In this document: positions 19,085 to 27,210 of the stretch, one piece after another
How positions within the stretch are numbered: the stretch's first letter is position 1
How the letters are laid out: every line of letters begins with the position of its first letter
From: Oscillospiraceae bacterium
GTDB taxonomy: Bacteria; Bacillota; Clostridia; Oscillospirales; CAG-272
DNA length: 64,000 nt
Reading direction: 5' to 3'
Assembly (NCBI GenBank): GCA_003343845.1
Contig: QAKK01000041.1
Coordinates: forward strand, 1 to 64,000
Translations under genes and position numbers: made by a program
The notes under the pieces: model-generated
Told to the model about the DNA's origin: nothing
The model's input: only the letters and a program-made list of their open reading frames with translations
Database searches by the model: none

Positions 19085-19265
19085 TACAAAAAATCCACCG
19101 TTTCCGGCGGTGCGTTTGCGGGAGGCGAAGTAAGGAAGTGCTTTTCGCCTCTTAGGCTTCCCTTGGGGGGAGAAGGCTAAGAGCCGGCGGGAACAAGTCT
19201 CCCCCGCCTGTGCGACGTGCGCACTGCACGTTGCCATTCTGTGGAACCGGCGCTCCCTCCCTCGC
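19085..19265. other. Intergenic stretch with degenerate repeat remnants
   Basis: No gene is visible. The segment contains GAGCGA-type short palindromes and the pair AGGCTTCCCTTGGGGGGAG / AAGGCTAAGAGCC, which resemble the repeat remnants at 8650-8700 and 24205-24235. A small hairpin ACCG-TTTC-CGGT is present at 19098-19109. Confidence 0.4.
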
Positions 19266-19916
19266 CTACTTTTCGGTGAGGGCGCGGGAGACGCCGGTGA
19301 CGAGATCACCCATGTGTGCACTGTAATTCTCGTATTCGATCGCGGGCACGCCGTCCGCGCCGATGACGACCTTCGTCACCGAGGCGTTGTCCGCCCACGG
19401 CACACGGTCAATTTCGGCAAGCGGAAGACCGTGCAGGGCGCAGAAAAGGCATTTGAGAAACGCGCCGTGCGTCACGACACAGACGTCGCGCCCGGCATAG
19501 TCCCGCGCAAGCGCGGCAAATTCCGTCTTCGCCCGTGCAAAGCAGTCTGCCATGCGCTCGCCGTGCGGGCAGACGACATCGGGCAGATGATACTTCCAGG
19601 TCGGCACGGCGTCCGGGAAGCGGGCGTTCAGCGTGTCGAGCGCAAGCCCCTCCCAGTCGCCGAAATCAAATTCAATCAGCCCCGCGCGCGTCTGCACCGC
19701 AAGCCCCCGGTCGGCGGCGATGGGCGCAGCCGTCGCCTGCGCGCGCCGCAGCGGGCTTGCACAGACGGCGTCGAGATGCACAGCGCGCAGAAAATCCGCC
19801 GTACAGCGCGCCTGCCGCACGCCCTTTTCGGACAGCGCATAGTCCACGCGCCCCGCAAATCCGCCGCGCACATTGCCCTCGCTCTGCCCGTGGCGCACAA
19901 AATACATGACCGTCAT
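19266..19916 (-). CDS. Histidine phosphatase family (phosphoglycerate mutase-like) protein
   Basis: This 216-residue protein has the phosphoenzyme motif YFVRHGQSEGN at its N-terminus, the catalytic acid region EFDFGDWEGLALD, and the second histidine in CVVTHGAFLKCLF. These mark the branch of the family with broad phosphatases such as CobC, PhoE and YhfR rather than glycolytic mutases. The start at 19916 has GGAGG at 5 bases; an upstream frame of 35 codons lacks a ribosome binding site. The substrate cannot be assigned. No cobalamin genes lie nearby, which argues against CobC. Confidence 0.85.
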   Translation of the reverse strand: MTVMYFVRHGQSEGNVRGGFAGRVDYALSEKGVRQARCTADFLRAVHLDAVCASPLRRAQATAAPIAADRGLAVQTRAGLIEFDFGDWEGLALDTLNARFPDAVPTWKYHLPDVVCPHGERMADCFARAKTEFAALARDYAGRDVCVVTHGAFLKCLFCALHGLPLAEIDRVPWADNASVTKVVIGADGVPAIEYENYSAHMGDLVTGVSRALTEK

Positions 19917-20014
19917 ATCTGCCTCCGAAACCGAAACTGTCTCTATTTTAGCACAAAATCTGCCCGTGTGCGCAATTTTCTGCCGCGCTCGGCAAAAAAT
20001 ATTGATGTTTTTTC

Positions 20015-20043
20015 TTGACAAAGCATTTTTCGCATGGTAGAAT
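20015..20043 (+). promoter_or_regulatory. Promoter of rpsF-ssb-rpsR
   Basis: TTGACA (20015-20020) and TAGAAT (20038-20043) have a 17-base spacer. Transcription would start near 20050, giving a leader of about 85 bases. Confidence 0.9.
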
Positions 20044-20133
20044 ATTGATTCGGTATAGGTTGACCGAAGTTGACCCTACCCCCTTGCCATGTGTTCGTGC
20101 ATGGCCATCAGTCCATAAGGAGGTGTAACACAG
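20044..20133 (+). promoter_or_regulatory. rpsF leader, candidate S6:S18 autoregulatory RNA
   Basis: The leader contains a pairing between TAGG (20055-20058) and CCTA (20075-20078) enclosing CCG in TTGACCGAAG, and a strong hairpin GCCATG (20086-20091) with CATGGC (20100-20105). An AAGGAGGTG ribosome binding site follows at 20117-20125. A known S6:S18-binding motif with a CCG element occurs in rpsF leaders of many bacteria; whether this leader fits it in detail was not tested. Confidence 0.4.
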
Positions 20134-20445
20134 ATGGAAAAGGTAGTAAATTCTTACGAAACGCTGTTCATCGTCAATCCCACGATCGGTGATGACGAGG
20201 TCAAGGCAACGGCGGAGAAGTTCACCGCGCTGATCGCGGAGAACGGTACCCTCGGCGAAGTCAACGAGTGGGGCAAGCGCAAGCTGGCATACCCGATCGA
20301 CGACATTCCCGAAGGCTACTATGTCCTCGTAAACTTTACGAGCGAGCCTGCATTCCCCGCAGAGCTGGAGCGCCGCTACAACATTGATGAAAACATCATG
20401 CGCGGTCTTGTAATCAGACTCCACGAGAAAAAGGCTAAGTCGTAA
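20134..20445 (+). CDS. rpsF: 30S ribosomal protein S6
   Basis: This 103-residue protein shows the S6 fold marks YETLFIVNP, NEWGKRKLAYPIDDIPEGYY and the C-terminal NIDENIMRGLVIR. S6 sits on the 30S platform bound to S18, encoded two genes downstream. The gene has an exceptionally good ribosome binding site (AAGGAGGTG) and heads the standard rpsF-ssb-rpsR operon. Confidence 0.98.
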   Translation: MEKVVNSYETLFIVNPTIGDDEVKATAEKFTALIAENGTLGEVNEWGKRKLAYPIDDIPEGYYVLVNFTSEPAFPAELERRYNIDENIMRGLVIRLHEKKAKS

Positions 20446-20465
20446 TCGAGACAAGGAGCGTAGTT

Positions 20466-20927
20466 ATGGCAAGTTTGAATAAGGTAATCCTGATCGGCAA
20501 TCTGACGGCAGACCCCGAGCTCAAGCAGACGCAGTCCGGCATCTCGGTCGTATCCTTTACGATCGCGATCAACCGCCGCTACCAGAGCAAGAACGCGCCC
20601 GAGGGACAGCAGACGGCTGACTTCATCAACATCGTTGCATGGAGACAGTCCGCAGAGTTCGTCTCGCGCTTCTTCAAGAAGGGCAAGCCGATTCTCGTGT
20701 GCGGCTCGATCCAGTCGAGATCGTACACCGACAATCAGGGCAATAAGCGTTATGTTACCGAGGTCGTTGCCGACGAGGTCGGATTTGTCGAGAGCAAGTC
20801 CGAGTCAGGCGGCGGCGCTTCCCAATACACGCCCGACGCTTACAATGCGGCGCCGTCGTATTCCAACACGAATGCGGCAGAGCCGAAGTTTGAACCCGTC
20901 TCCGACGAGGATGATCTCCCGTTCTGA
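20466..20927 (+). CDS. ssb: Single-stranded DNA-binding protein
   Basis: This 153-residue protein has an OB fold (1-110) with MASLNKVILIGNLTADPEL and FINIVAWRQSAEFVSRFFKK, a Gly/Ser/Asn-rich flexible linker and the acidic tip DEDDLPF, which recruits replication and repair partners. It lies 20 bases after rpsF and in the usual place before rpsR. Confidence 0.98.
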   Translation: MASLNKVILIGNLTADPELKQTQSGISVVSFTIAINRRYQSKNAPEGQQTADFINIVAWRQSAEFVSRFFKKGKPILVCGSIQSRSYTDNQGNKRYVTEVVADEVGFVESKSESGGGASQYTPDAYNAAPSYSNTNAAEPKFEPVSDEDDLPF

Positions 20928-21000
20928 CCCGAGCGGTCGGATGCGCTACGGCGCAAAGAATTTATAGAAAGGAATCTGTACTTTACAGTAGGGCATAATC

Positions 21001-21312
21001 ATGGATACGAATGTTACCGAAAACGTAACGCCCGCAGCAGAGGCTCCCGCAGCTGCACCCGCAGCCGCAGCAGCACCTCAGCAGCGCCCCTTCCGCCCCA
21101 TGCGGAAGAAGAAGAAGGTCTGCATTTTCTGCGCAGACAAGATCGACTACATCGATTATAAGGATACCGTAAGACTGAAGAAGCTCGTCAGCGAGCGCTC
21201 CAAGATCCTTCCCAGAAGAATCTCGGGCACCTGCGCTGTTCACCAGCGTCAGCTTACCGTTGCTGTCAAGAGAGCAAGACAGATGGCTCTCATTCCTTAC
21301 GTCAGCGACTGA
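21001..21312 (+). CDS. rpsR: 30S ribosomal protein S18
   Basis: This 103-residue protein has the S18 core KKKKVCIFCADKIDYIDYKD, RLKKLVSERSKILPRRISG and the ending KRARQMALIPYVSD. A 30-residue Ala/Pro/Glu-rich N-terminal extension precedes it, longer than in B. subtilis S18 (79 residues) but common in Clostridia. A terminator closes the operon. Confidence 0.97.
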   Translation: MDTNVTENVTPAAEAPAAAPAAAAAPQQRPFRPMRKKKKVCIFCADKIDYIDYKDTVRLKKLVSERSKILPRRISGTCAVHQRQLTVAVKRARQMALIPYVSD

Positions 21313-21331
21313 TTTCCGCAAAAAAGCACAA

Positions 21332-21360
21332 AACCGCACCCGAAAAGGGTGCGGTTTTTT
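21332..21360 (+). terminator. Terminator of the rpsF-ssb-rpsR operon
   Basis: ACCGCACCC (21333-21341) pairs with GGGTGCGGT (21347-21355), followed by a T-run. It starts 20 bases after the rpsR stop. Confidence 0.93.
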
Positions 21361-21429
21361 GTGTTGCAAAATCGTTTTTCTTCCTGCATAATGGAGACAG
21401 ACAACATTTTTGAAAAGCGGAGGATGCCC

Positions 21430-24054
21430 ATGAAAAGAATCGCCCTTTCCCTGCTCGTCGCCGCCGCACTTGCGCTGTCGCTTGCCGCCTGCGGCAAAAC
21501 CGTGCCGTCGGGCAGTGAAACTGTACCCTCGAGCAGCGAAGTCGTGCCCTCGAGCAGCGAAACCGCCCCCTCGAGCAGTGAAACCGCTCCCTCGAGCAGC
21601 GAAACTGCACCCTCGAGCAGCGAAACCGCTCCCTCGAGCAGCGAAACCGCTCCCTCGAGCAGCGAAACTGCACCCTCGAGCAGCGAAACCGCTCCCTCGG
21701 GCAGCGCAACCGCACCCTCGAGCAGCGTAACCACTCCCTCGAGCAGCGTAACCGCTCCCTCGAGCAGTGAAGCCGTGCCCTCGAGCGGCAAAGCCGTGCC
21801 CTCGAGCGGCAAAGCCGTGCTGACCTCAGCCGACGACCTGAACGCCGTCGCCGAGAATGCCTATGCCAAAGCCGGGACGCTCGCCTGCCTCGAAGGCGAT
21901 GCGCGCAGCTATATCGAGCTGTCGGAGAAAACCACCGGCGCGCCGCGCTATAACAAGGCGCAGTACCCCCGCCTCAAGCAGAAGGCGGACGGCAGCTACA
22001 TTCTCTTTTTCCAGTATGCGACCTACGGTCCGCACATCTACTATGCACACAGTAAAGATCTTGTGCACTGGGAATCGCCCCAAGTGCTCTACAACGCAGA
22101 ACTCTACCGCTATAAAAACGAAAATCTGCCGAACGGATCCGGCGTGACCTACTTTGTCAACTGCGATGCCGTCGTGCTGCAAAACGGCGACATTCTCGCC
22201 GTCACCTCTTACCGCAACAAGGAAGTCTACCGCGATCACCCCGAGCTTGCGGGCATTTATCTCCGCCGCTCGACCGACGGCGGCAGAAGCTGGAGCACCG
22301 AGACCTCGATCTACAAGGGCGTCAACTGGGAGCCCTCCATCACCGAGCTGTCAAACGGCGAGATCCAGATCTTCTTCTCGCAGGTTTCGCCCGGCATCGC
22401 ACGCTGGGGACTGAAAGAGGACCGCAACTCGACCGGCACGGCGATGATCTCCTCGACCGACGGCGGCTATACCTGGACGCCGAACGTCACCGAAGCGCCG
22501 TGGCAGGCGAAGATTGCCTTCCAGCAGTACGTCCTCGACGTGGAGGGCTCGCCCAGCTTCACCGATCAGATGAGCGTTGTCACCGAGCTGTACGACGGTA
22601 CGCTTGCCGCCGTTTGCGAGTCCAAGGACGCAGACAAGGTCTTCCACATCTCGGTCATCTATTCGGACGCGGCGTGGTCGGATGCGCCGGACTATGACAA
22701 GACCGGTCCCGCCGATCGGCAGAGCAATCTTTTCCCCGGCGCGGCACCCTACATCCGCAAAATGCCGAGCGGCGAGGTCGTCATCGGCTACGGCAGGAGC
22801 AATGACTACTGCCTGCGCGTTGCCGACGGCAGCGCACGCAGCATCGGCGAGCCGATTCTCGCCTTCGGCAAATCGGGCTACTGGGGCTCGATCGAGGTCA
22901 CGGGCGCAAATCGCCTGACTGCGGTCTACCCCGCCATCTCCGGTCAGAACGGCAATGCGATCCTGATCGAGAACTTCTATCTCAACCACGCGATCCCCGT
23001 CGCCGACCGCGCCGTCTGCACGGACGGCAAAAACAGCGACGACTGGGCAAGCGTGACCGACGCGCACTTCATCGGCAGCGCCTCGCAGGCACAGGCGACC
23101 TTCCGCTACGCAAAGGACAAAAACACGCTGTACCTCCTCGTCGAGCGGCGGGATGACAGCCTGACCGCGCGCGACCGCACCGCCGTTTACCTCGCGGACA
23201 CAGCGGGCAAAGCCTACCGCCTCGTCATAGACGCGGCTGGCAAGGTCACGCTCGAATCCGGCAGCGGCGCCGCCTTTGCGGCAGTCGACGGCAAGGTCAC
23301 ATCGGCGTCAACCGTCCTTGCGGATGGCATGGTCACCGAGATCGCCGTGGACCTGAAGTCGCTTGGGCTTGCGGATCGCACCGGGCTGAAGGTCAACTAT
23401 GTGCTTTACAACGCCGACGAAGACGGCGCGTCCGTCACGCGCGACACCGTGGACGTTTCCAGCCTCTACGACGCGAACACATGGCTTGACGTGACCTTTG
23501 CGGACGGCAAGCAGCCGCCGCTTGCGGCAGGGGCTGCCGCATCGGTCGTCGATGCCAAGCCGCCCGTGCGCGAAAACGCGCCGCAGACCTTCTTCGACTT
23601 TGCGGACAAAGCACTTGTCACCGCGGCATTCGGCGGTACAAACGGGCTTGCCGTCTCTGCGGAGAACGGTTATGCCGCCCTGCGCATCACCGACAACTAC
23701 GACCCCTATGTTTCGCTGGTCCTCGGCGAGACAGACGCGGACGCAAACAAGCAAATGCTGATCTGCTACCGCAATCACGGGGAAAGCGGCAGAGTCGGGC
23801 TGTACTACTGCGCGGGCGATGACGCAGCCTATGCCTATACGGCGGCACATCTGATAATGGGCACGCTTGCAACCGACGAAGAATGGCATGTCGCACTCGT
23901 GGACTTCTCGGAAGCGGACGGCTTCTCCGGCAAGCTGAAGACCCTGCGCATCGACCCCTACGACGGCTTGCAGGCAAAGGTGGGCAGCGGCATCGACATC
24001 GCGTGGATCGCGTTTGTCCCCGCCGACGACACCGCGCTCGATTATGTGCAGTGA
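21430..24054 (+). CDS. Sialidase-like lipoprotein with heptad-repeat stalk and CBM domains
   Basis: This 874-residue lipoprotein has a lipobox LAAC (Cys19) and a 105-residue stalk of 15 seven-residue repeats of the PSSSETA type (residues 26-130). The catalytic-type domain (about 150-510) is a sialidase-like six-bladed propeller: YILFFQYATYGPHIYYAHS, and Asp-box motifs RSTDGGRSWST and SSTDGGYTWT. A CBM9-like domain (about 520-680, ATFRYAKDKNTLYLLVERRDD) and a C-terminal jelly-roll (about 715-870) follow. The arginine triad of true sialidases cannot be placed with confidence, so the substrate is open. The start was chosen by GGAGG 6 bases upstream; the frame opens 27 codons earlier. Confidence 0.8.
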   Translation: MKRIALSLLVAAALALSLAACGKTVPSGSETVPSSSEVVPSSSETAPSSSETAPSSSETAPSSSETAPSSSETAPSSSETAPSSSETAPSGSATAPSSSVTTPSSSVTAPSSSEAVPSSGKAVPSSGKAVLTSADDLNAVAENAYAKAGTLACLEGDARSYIELSEKTTGAPRYNKAQYPRLKQKADGSYILFFQYATYGPHIYYAHSKDLVHWESPQVLYNAELYRYKNENLPNGSGVTYFVNCDAVVLQNGDILAVTSYRNKEVYRDHPELAGIYLRRSTDGGRSWSTETSIYKGVNWEPSITELSNGEIQIFFSQVSPGIARWGLKEDRNSTGTAMISSTDGGYTWTPNVTEAPWQAKIAFQQYVLDVEGSPSFTDQMSVVTELYDGTLAAVCESKDADKVFHISVIYSDAAWSDAPDYDKTGPADRQSNLFPGAAPYIRKMPSGEVVIGYGRSNDYCLRVADGSARSIGEPILAFGKSGYWGSIEVTGANRLTAVYPAISGQNGNAILIENFYLNHAIPVADRAVCTDGKNSDDWASVTDAHFIGSASQAQATFRYAKDKNTLYLLVERRDDSLTARDRTAVYLADTAGKAYRLVIDAAGKVTLESGSGAAFAAVDGKVTSASTVLADGMVTEIAVDLKSLGLADRTGLKVNYVLYNADEDGASVTRDTVDVSSLYDANTWLDVTFADGKQPPLAAGAAASVVDAKPPVRENAPQTFFDFADKALVTAAFGGTNGLAVSAENGYAALRITDNYDPYVSLVLGETDADANKQMLICYRNHGESGRVGLYYCAGDDAAYAYTAAHLIMGTLATDEEWHVALVDFSEADGFSGKLKTLRIDPYDGLQAKVGSGIDIAWIAFVPADDTALDYVQ
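21505..21819 (+). repeat. 15 tandem 21-bp units encoding a Ser/Pro/Thr stalk
   Basis: The tract is exactly 315 bases, or 15 units of 21 bases. Units 3 to 9 all encode PSSSETA with near-identical DNA built on CCCTCGAGCAGCGAAAC. The first two and last six units have diverged (PSGSETV, PSSSVTT, PSSGKAV). The unit is a multiple of three, so copy-number change would alter stalk length without a frameshift. Confidence 0.95.
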
Positions 24055-24086
24055 AGAAATAAAGAAAATAGCAAAGATTTTAACCG

Positions 24087-24151
24087 TAGGGGCGACCATC
24101 GGTCGCCCGTCTGCGCGGATGCAAAAAGCGGGCGACCATTGGTCGCCCCTA
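24087..24151. repeat. Dispersed 23-bp inverted repeat element, copy 1
   Basis: The left arm at 24087-24109 (TAGGGGCGACCATCGGTCGC...) pairs with the right arm at 24129-24151, with two mismatches around a 19-base centre. Each arm contains its own palindrome GGCGACCATCGGTCGCC. A nearly identical element is at 37968-38030. Confidence 0.85.
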
Positions 24152-24255
24152 CAGAATGGCGGAAAGTATGACACACCGCACAGGCGCCGTCTGTCTCCCG
24201 CCGCATCTAAGCCTTCCCCACCGGGGAAGCCTAAAAGCACGCACACAAACCAAAA

Positions 24256-24287
24256 GGGAACGAACTCGCACGGGTTCGTTCCCTTTT
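24256..24287. terminator. Terminator at the end of the acyl-CoA ligase gene
   Basis: GGGAACGAAC (24256-24265) pairs with GTTCGTTCCC (24274-24283), with an A-run on the left and T-run on the right. It is usable in both directions and ends both the sialidase-like gene and the leftward ligase gene at 24288. Confidence 0.9.
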
Positions 24288-25964
24288 TTATTTCACAAGA
24301 TGGCGCTTGATCTTCATCGAGGTCGTCTTCTCAAACGGGGTCGTGCGGAGCTCCACGTTCCGCACCTGCTTATAGCCGACCAAGCGGCGGTTGAGCTTGT
24401 TGACATCCGCGCGGACCGCCGCGAGCATCTCGCTCTCCGGCGTATCGGCTTCAAACTTCTCCGCATTGGGGAAGACCACAGCGGTCAGCACCGTCTCTCT
24501 GCCGTTCTTTCTGCCGACCACAACGCATTCGGCGATCTTATCCACCGACGCGAGATATTCTTCGATCTCTTCGGGGAAGACATTCTTGCCGTTTTCGAGG
24601 ACGATGACCGACTTCTTTCTGCCGGTGATGTAGATGTAGCCCTCGTCGTCGAGGTAGCCGAGGTCGCCTGTACGGAACCAGCCGTCGGCAGTGAAGGCAT
24701 CGGCGGTCGCCGCCTCGTCCTTATAGTAGCCGAGCATGACGTTTTTACCCTTGACGCAGATCTCGCCGATGTCGTGCCCGTCCTCATCGGTGACGGCATC
24801 CTCGATGCGCACCATGCAGGACGTGACCGCAGGACCGACCGAGCCGGGCTTGGAATGATAGTACACATCCACCGCGATCAGGGGCGAGCACTCGGTGATG
24901 CCGTAGCCCTCCCAGACCTCGATGCCGAGCGAGCGGAAGTCGGCGGCGATCTTCGGGTCAAGCGGCGCGCCGCCGCAGATGATCTTCTCAAGTCTGCCGC
25001 CGAATGCCGCAAGAATATCGCGGAACAGCAGGCGGCGGGGGTCAAGCCCGATCTTCCGCGTACCGTCGGACAGCTTCATCAGCCCGCGCACGGCGGATTC
25101 CACACCCTTTTTGCGGATCTCATCCCAAACCTTCTTGTCCATCGTGGTGAGGAACAGGGGCACGAGCACGAGCGCCGTGGGGCGGAAGGTCTGAAAATTG
25201 CGCATGCAGTGGCGCAGAGAGTCGTTGATGGCGATCTCGCAGCCGTAGTTGGCGGCGGCAAGTGAGCAGCACAGCTCATAGGTGTGATGGATGGGCAGCA
25301 CCGAGACCAGCACGTCGCGCGGGAAGAAATCGACCGCTTCGCACGCCGAGTTGATCGCGGCGCAGATGTTCTTCTCGGAGAGCATAACGCACTTGCTGGT
25401 GCCGGTCGTGCCCGAGGTGAACAGCATCACGGCAAGCCGGTCCATATCGGACGGAGAGGACGGGTCGTGCGGACGCCCGGTGCCGATCGACTCGATCTCC
25501 TCCATCGACTTATAATAGGGCGCGTCCGCCGCGCCTGCCATCGGAATGAACGCGATCTCGGGGTGCCGCGCCGCCACATCGCGGAATTTCTCGGCAAACA
25601 GCGGAGAGAAGACCACGTTATCCGCCTCCGCGCGGCAGAGGAAGTTCTCGATCTCGGCTATCGCCAGCTCCTTATCCATCGGGATTGCCGTGCCGCCGAA
25701 CATCACGGTCGCAAGGTAAGCGACGTACCAGGACGGCGAGGTCTCGCCGATGATGGCGGTGCGCCTGCCCTTGATGCGCCCGAGACGGTACAGCCCGGAG
25801 CCGAACGCCGTCACACGCGCCGCCAGCGCGCGGTAGGTGATCTTCCGGATGTTGCCCTCGGCGTCAAAATAGTCAAACATGGTGCGCTCGCCGCGGCTCT
25901 CAAGGATGGAGACCATGTGCTTGATATTGGTGATCGGTGTATAAATACGTTTGGTTTTTTTCAT
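24288..25964 (-). CDS. AMP-dependent acyl-CoA synthetase (FadD-like)
   Basis: This 558-residue enzyme belongs to the adenylate-forming ligases, which activate a carboxylic acid with ATP. The phosphate loop LFTSGTTGTSKCVMLSEKN, the A5 motif GYGITECSPLI, the A7/A8 motifs DGWFRTGDLGYLDDEGY and GRKKSVIVLENGKNVFPEE, and the C-terminal catalytic lysine in TSMKIKRH are all present. Best match by eye is to long-chain fatty acid ligases. The start at 25964 lies 16 bases after the MarR gene, with AGAGG upstream; the frame continues into the MarR gene without better signals. Together they look like a regulator-enzyme operon. Confidence 0.9.
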   Translation of the reverse strand: MKKTKRIYTPITNIKHMVSILESRGERTMFDYFDAEGNIRKITYRALAARVTAFGSGLYRLGRIKGRRTAIIGETSPSWYVAYLATVMFGGTAIPMDKELAIAEIENFLCRAEADNVVFSPLFAEKFRDVAARHPEIAFIPMAGAADAPYYKSMEEIESIGTGRPHDPSSPSDMDRLAVMLFTSGTTGTSKCVMLSEKNICAAINSACEAVDFFPRDVLVSVLPIHHTYELCCSLAAANYGCEIAINDSLRHCMRNFQTFRPTALVLVPLFLTTMDKKVWDEIRKKGVESAVRGLMKLSDGTRKIGLDPRRLLFRDILAAFGGRLEKIICGGAPLDPKIAADFRSLGIEVWEGYGITECSPLIAVDVYYHSKPGSVGPAVTSCMVRIEDAVTDEDGHDIGEICVKGKNVMLGYYKDEAATADAFTADGWFRTGDLGYLDDEGYIYITGRKKSVIVLENGKNVFPEEIEEYLASVDKIAECVVVGRKNGRETVLTAVVFPNAEKFEADTPESEMLAAVRADVNKLNRRLVGYKQVRNVELRTTPFEKTTSMKIKRHLVK

Positions 25965-25980
25965 CGCTTCGATATTCCTC

Positions 25981-26499
25981 TCAGTCCTTGTCTGCGGCAT
26001 TCTTGTCGGCATTTTTGCCCTTGCCGGAGAGCTTGCCTAAAAACGCGGTCGGTGAAAATCTCTGCACGGCATCGAAAATGCGGGTGACCAGCGACGCCTC
26101 CTCCGTGCTCGGGAGCGCACCCATGAACCCGGCGAAATACTCGTCCTCCGCCGCCTTCAGCTTTTCGATCACGGGGTCTGCCGCCTCGGTCAGCCGCACC
26201 GCGACATACCGTCGGTCGTCGCTGCTCTGCTCGGTGACAAGATACCCTTTCTGCTTTAAGGATTCCACCGCCTGGCTGATATTGCCCTTGGAAATATTGG
26301 AGGATTCGCTGATGGCGCCCACCGTGTTGTTCTCGGGTGAGGCGGTCAGCGCAAGGAGCACGTCTGTCTCGTTGAGCGTGAAGCCGTCCGCCTCGATGGC
26401 ACGGTGACAATGCGTGCGCATCGACTTGCCGAGGCTCATCAGCTTGGTGAACACCTCATACGGTTTGAATCGCGGCTTGCTTTCTTTCTCCACCGTCAT
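25981..26499 (-). CDS. MarR family transcriptional regulator
   Basis: This 172-residue protein has the winged-helix core of the family: LNETDVLLALTASPENNTV, the recognition-helix region SSNISKGNISQAVESLKQKG and the wing SDDRRYVAVRLTEAADPV. It is co-transcribed with the acyl-CoA ligase, and two tandem 15-base repeats lie between its promoter and its start codon, suggesting autorepression. An acyl or aromatic ligand linked to the ligase reaction is likely but not shown. The last 30 residues are Lys/Asp-rich. Confidence 0.9.
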   Translation of the reverse strand: MTVEKESKPRFKPYEVFTKLMSLGKSMRTHCHRAIEADGFTLNETDVLLALTASPENNTVGAISESSNISKGNISQAVESLKQKGYLVTEQSSDDRRYVAVRLTEAADPVIEKLKAAEDEYFAGFMGALPSTEEASLVTRIFDAVQRFSPTAFLGKLSGKGKNADKNAADKD

Positions 26500-26509
26500 G
26501 CCTCCTTTT

Positions 26510-26539
26510 CAAAACAGTTCTAAACAAAACAATTCTAAG
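26510..26539 (-). promoter_or_regulatory. Candidate MarR operator, two tandem 15-bp repeats
   Basis: CAAAACAGTTCTAAA (26510-26524) is directly followed by CAAAACAATTCTAAG (26525-26539). The repeats differ at two positions and lie just downstream of the -10 box of the marR promoter, where a bound repressor would block transcription. Confidence 0.55.
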
Positions 26540-26546
26540 CGCAACC

Positions 26547-26575
26547 ATAATAGCATATCCGCGGGCATTTGTCAA
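26547..26575 (-). promoter_or_regulatory. Promoter of the marR-acyl-CoA ligase operon
   Basis: On the minus strand TTGACA (26575-26570) and TATTAT (26552-26547) have a 17-base spacer. The remainder of the 318-base intergenic region (26500-26817) holds the operator repeats and the divergent DUF6110 promoter; I see no other feature. Confidence 0.88.
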
Positions 26576-26711
26576 TGGTATTTACAAAGAAAATTCCGAC
26601 AGATTTTCACCTTCTGTCGGAAATACGTTTTTTCGGCTTCGGAACGCCTTTTTTCTCCTTTTTGCATAAAAGAAGCGGTCGAATATGCGCGAATTTTCTC
26701 AAAGTTAAGGC

Positions 26712-26740
26712 TTGCATTTTCGGTTACCCTGTGCTAATAT
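26712..26740 (+). promoter_or_regulatory. Promoter of the DUF6110 gene
   Basis: TTGCAT (26712-26717) and TAATAT (26735-26740) have a 17-base spacer, with TG one base before the -10 box (extended -10). Confidence 0.7.
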
Positions 26741-26817
26741 AAGCGTGGAGCAGTCTGAAGGCTGCCCGGAAATGAACCAAACGCCCCTATGGGCGAAAAA
26801 ACACGGAGGTATTGACA

Positions 26818-27114
26818 ATGAGCTTTGGAAAACTTGCGGTATTCGCAGCCGGCGTGCTGTTCGGCACGGCAGGCGTCAAGCTTCTGTCGAGCAAGGACGC
26901 AAAGAAGGTCTATACGCATACGACTGCTGCGGCACTGCGCGCCAAGGACAGCGTGATGAAGACCTACACGACGGTCAAGGAAAATGCGGAGGATATTCTC
27001 GCCGATGCAAAAGCGATCAACGAGGATCGCGCAGCCGCCGAGGAAGCGCAGGTCATCGAGGATGCCGAGGCGGAAGCCGCCGCCGAAACCGCGGTCGAGA
27101 CCGCGGCCGAATAA
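26818..27114 (+). CDS. DUF6110 family small membrane-associated protein
   Basis: This 98-residue protein begins MSFGKLAVFAAGVLFGTAG with one hydrophobic helix (about 5-24), continues with a charged helical segment (SSKDAKKVYTHTTAAALRAKD, VKENAEDILADAKAINEDR) and ends in an Ala/Glu-rich acidic tail. The pattern matches DUF6110, whose members often lie directly before a metal P-type ATPase in gut Clostridia, as here. No function is known. GGAGG precedes the ATG at 8 bases. A terminator separates it from the ATPase, though read-through is possible. Confidence 0.8.
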   Translation: MSFGKLAVFAAGVLFGTAGVKLLSSKDAKKVYTHTTAAALRAKDSVMKTYTTVKENAEDILADAKAINEDRAAAEEAQVIEDAEAEAAAETAVETAAE

Positions 27115-27144
27115 GACACCCGGACTGAAAAAGCCCGGTCGCCG

Positions 27145-27170
27145 AAAAAGCCGCCGAGCGCGGCTTTTTT
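27145..27170 (+). terminator. Terminator or attenuator between DUF6110 and ATPase genes
   Basis: AAGCCGC (27148-27154) pairs with GCGGCTT (27160-27166) followed by Ts. No clear new promoter is seen before the ATPase start at 27211, so partial read-through may set the expression ratio. Confidence 0.75.
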
Positions 27171-27210
27171 GGGTTCAACTTTTGTTTTTTTCCACGGAGG
27201 ATATACCGAC

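Noticed and set aside
19266..19916. Alpha-ribazole phosphatase CobC
   Set aside because: The fold fits, but there is no cobalamin gene nearby and the motifs are shared by many broad-specificity phosphatases.
21505..21819. CRISPR-like regular repeat
   Set aside because: The 21-bp units are directly adjacent with no unique spacers and encode a continuous in-frame protein stalk.
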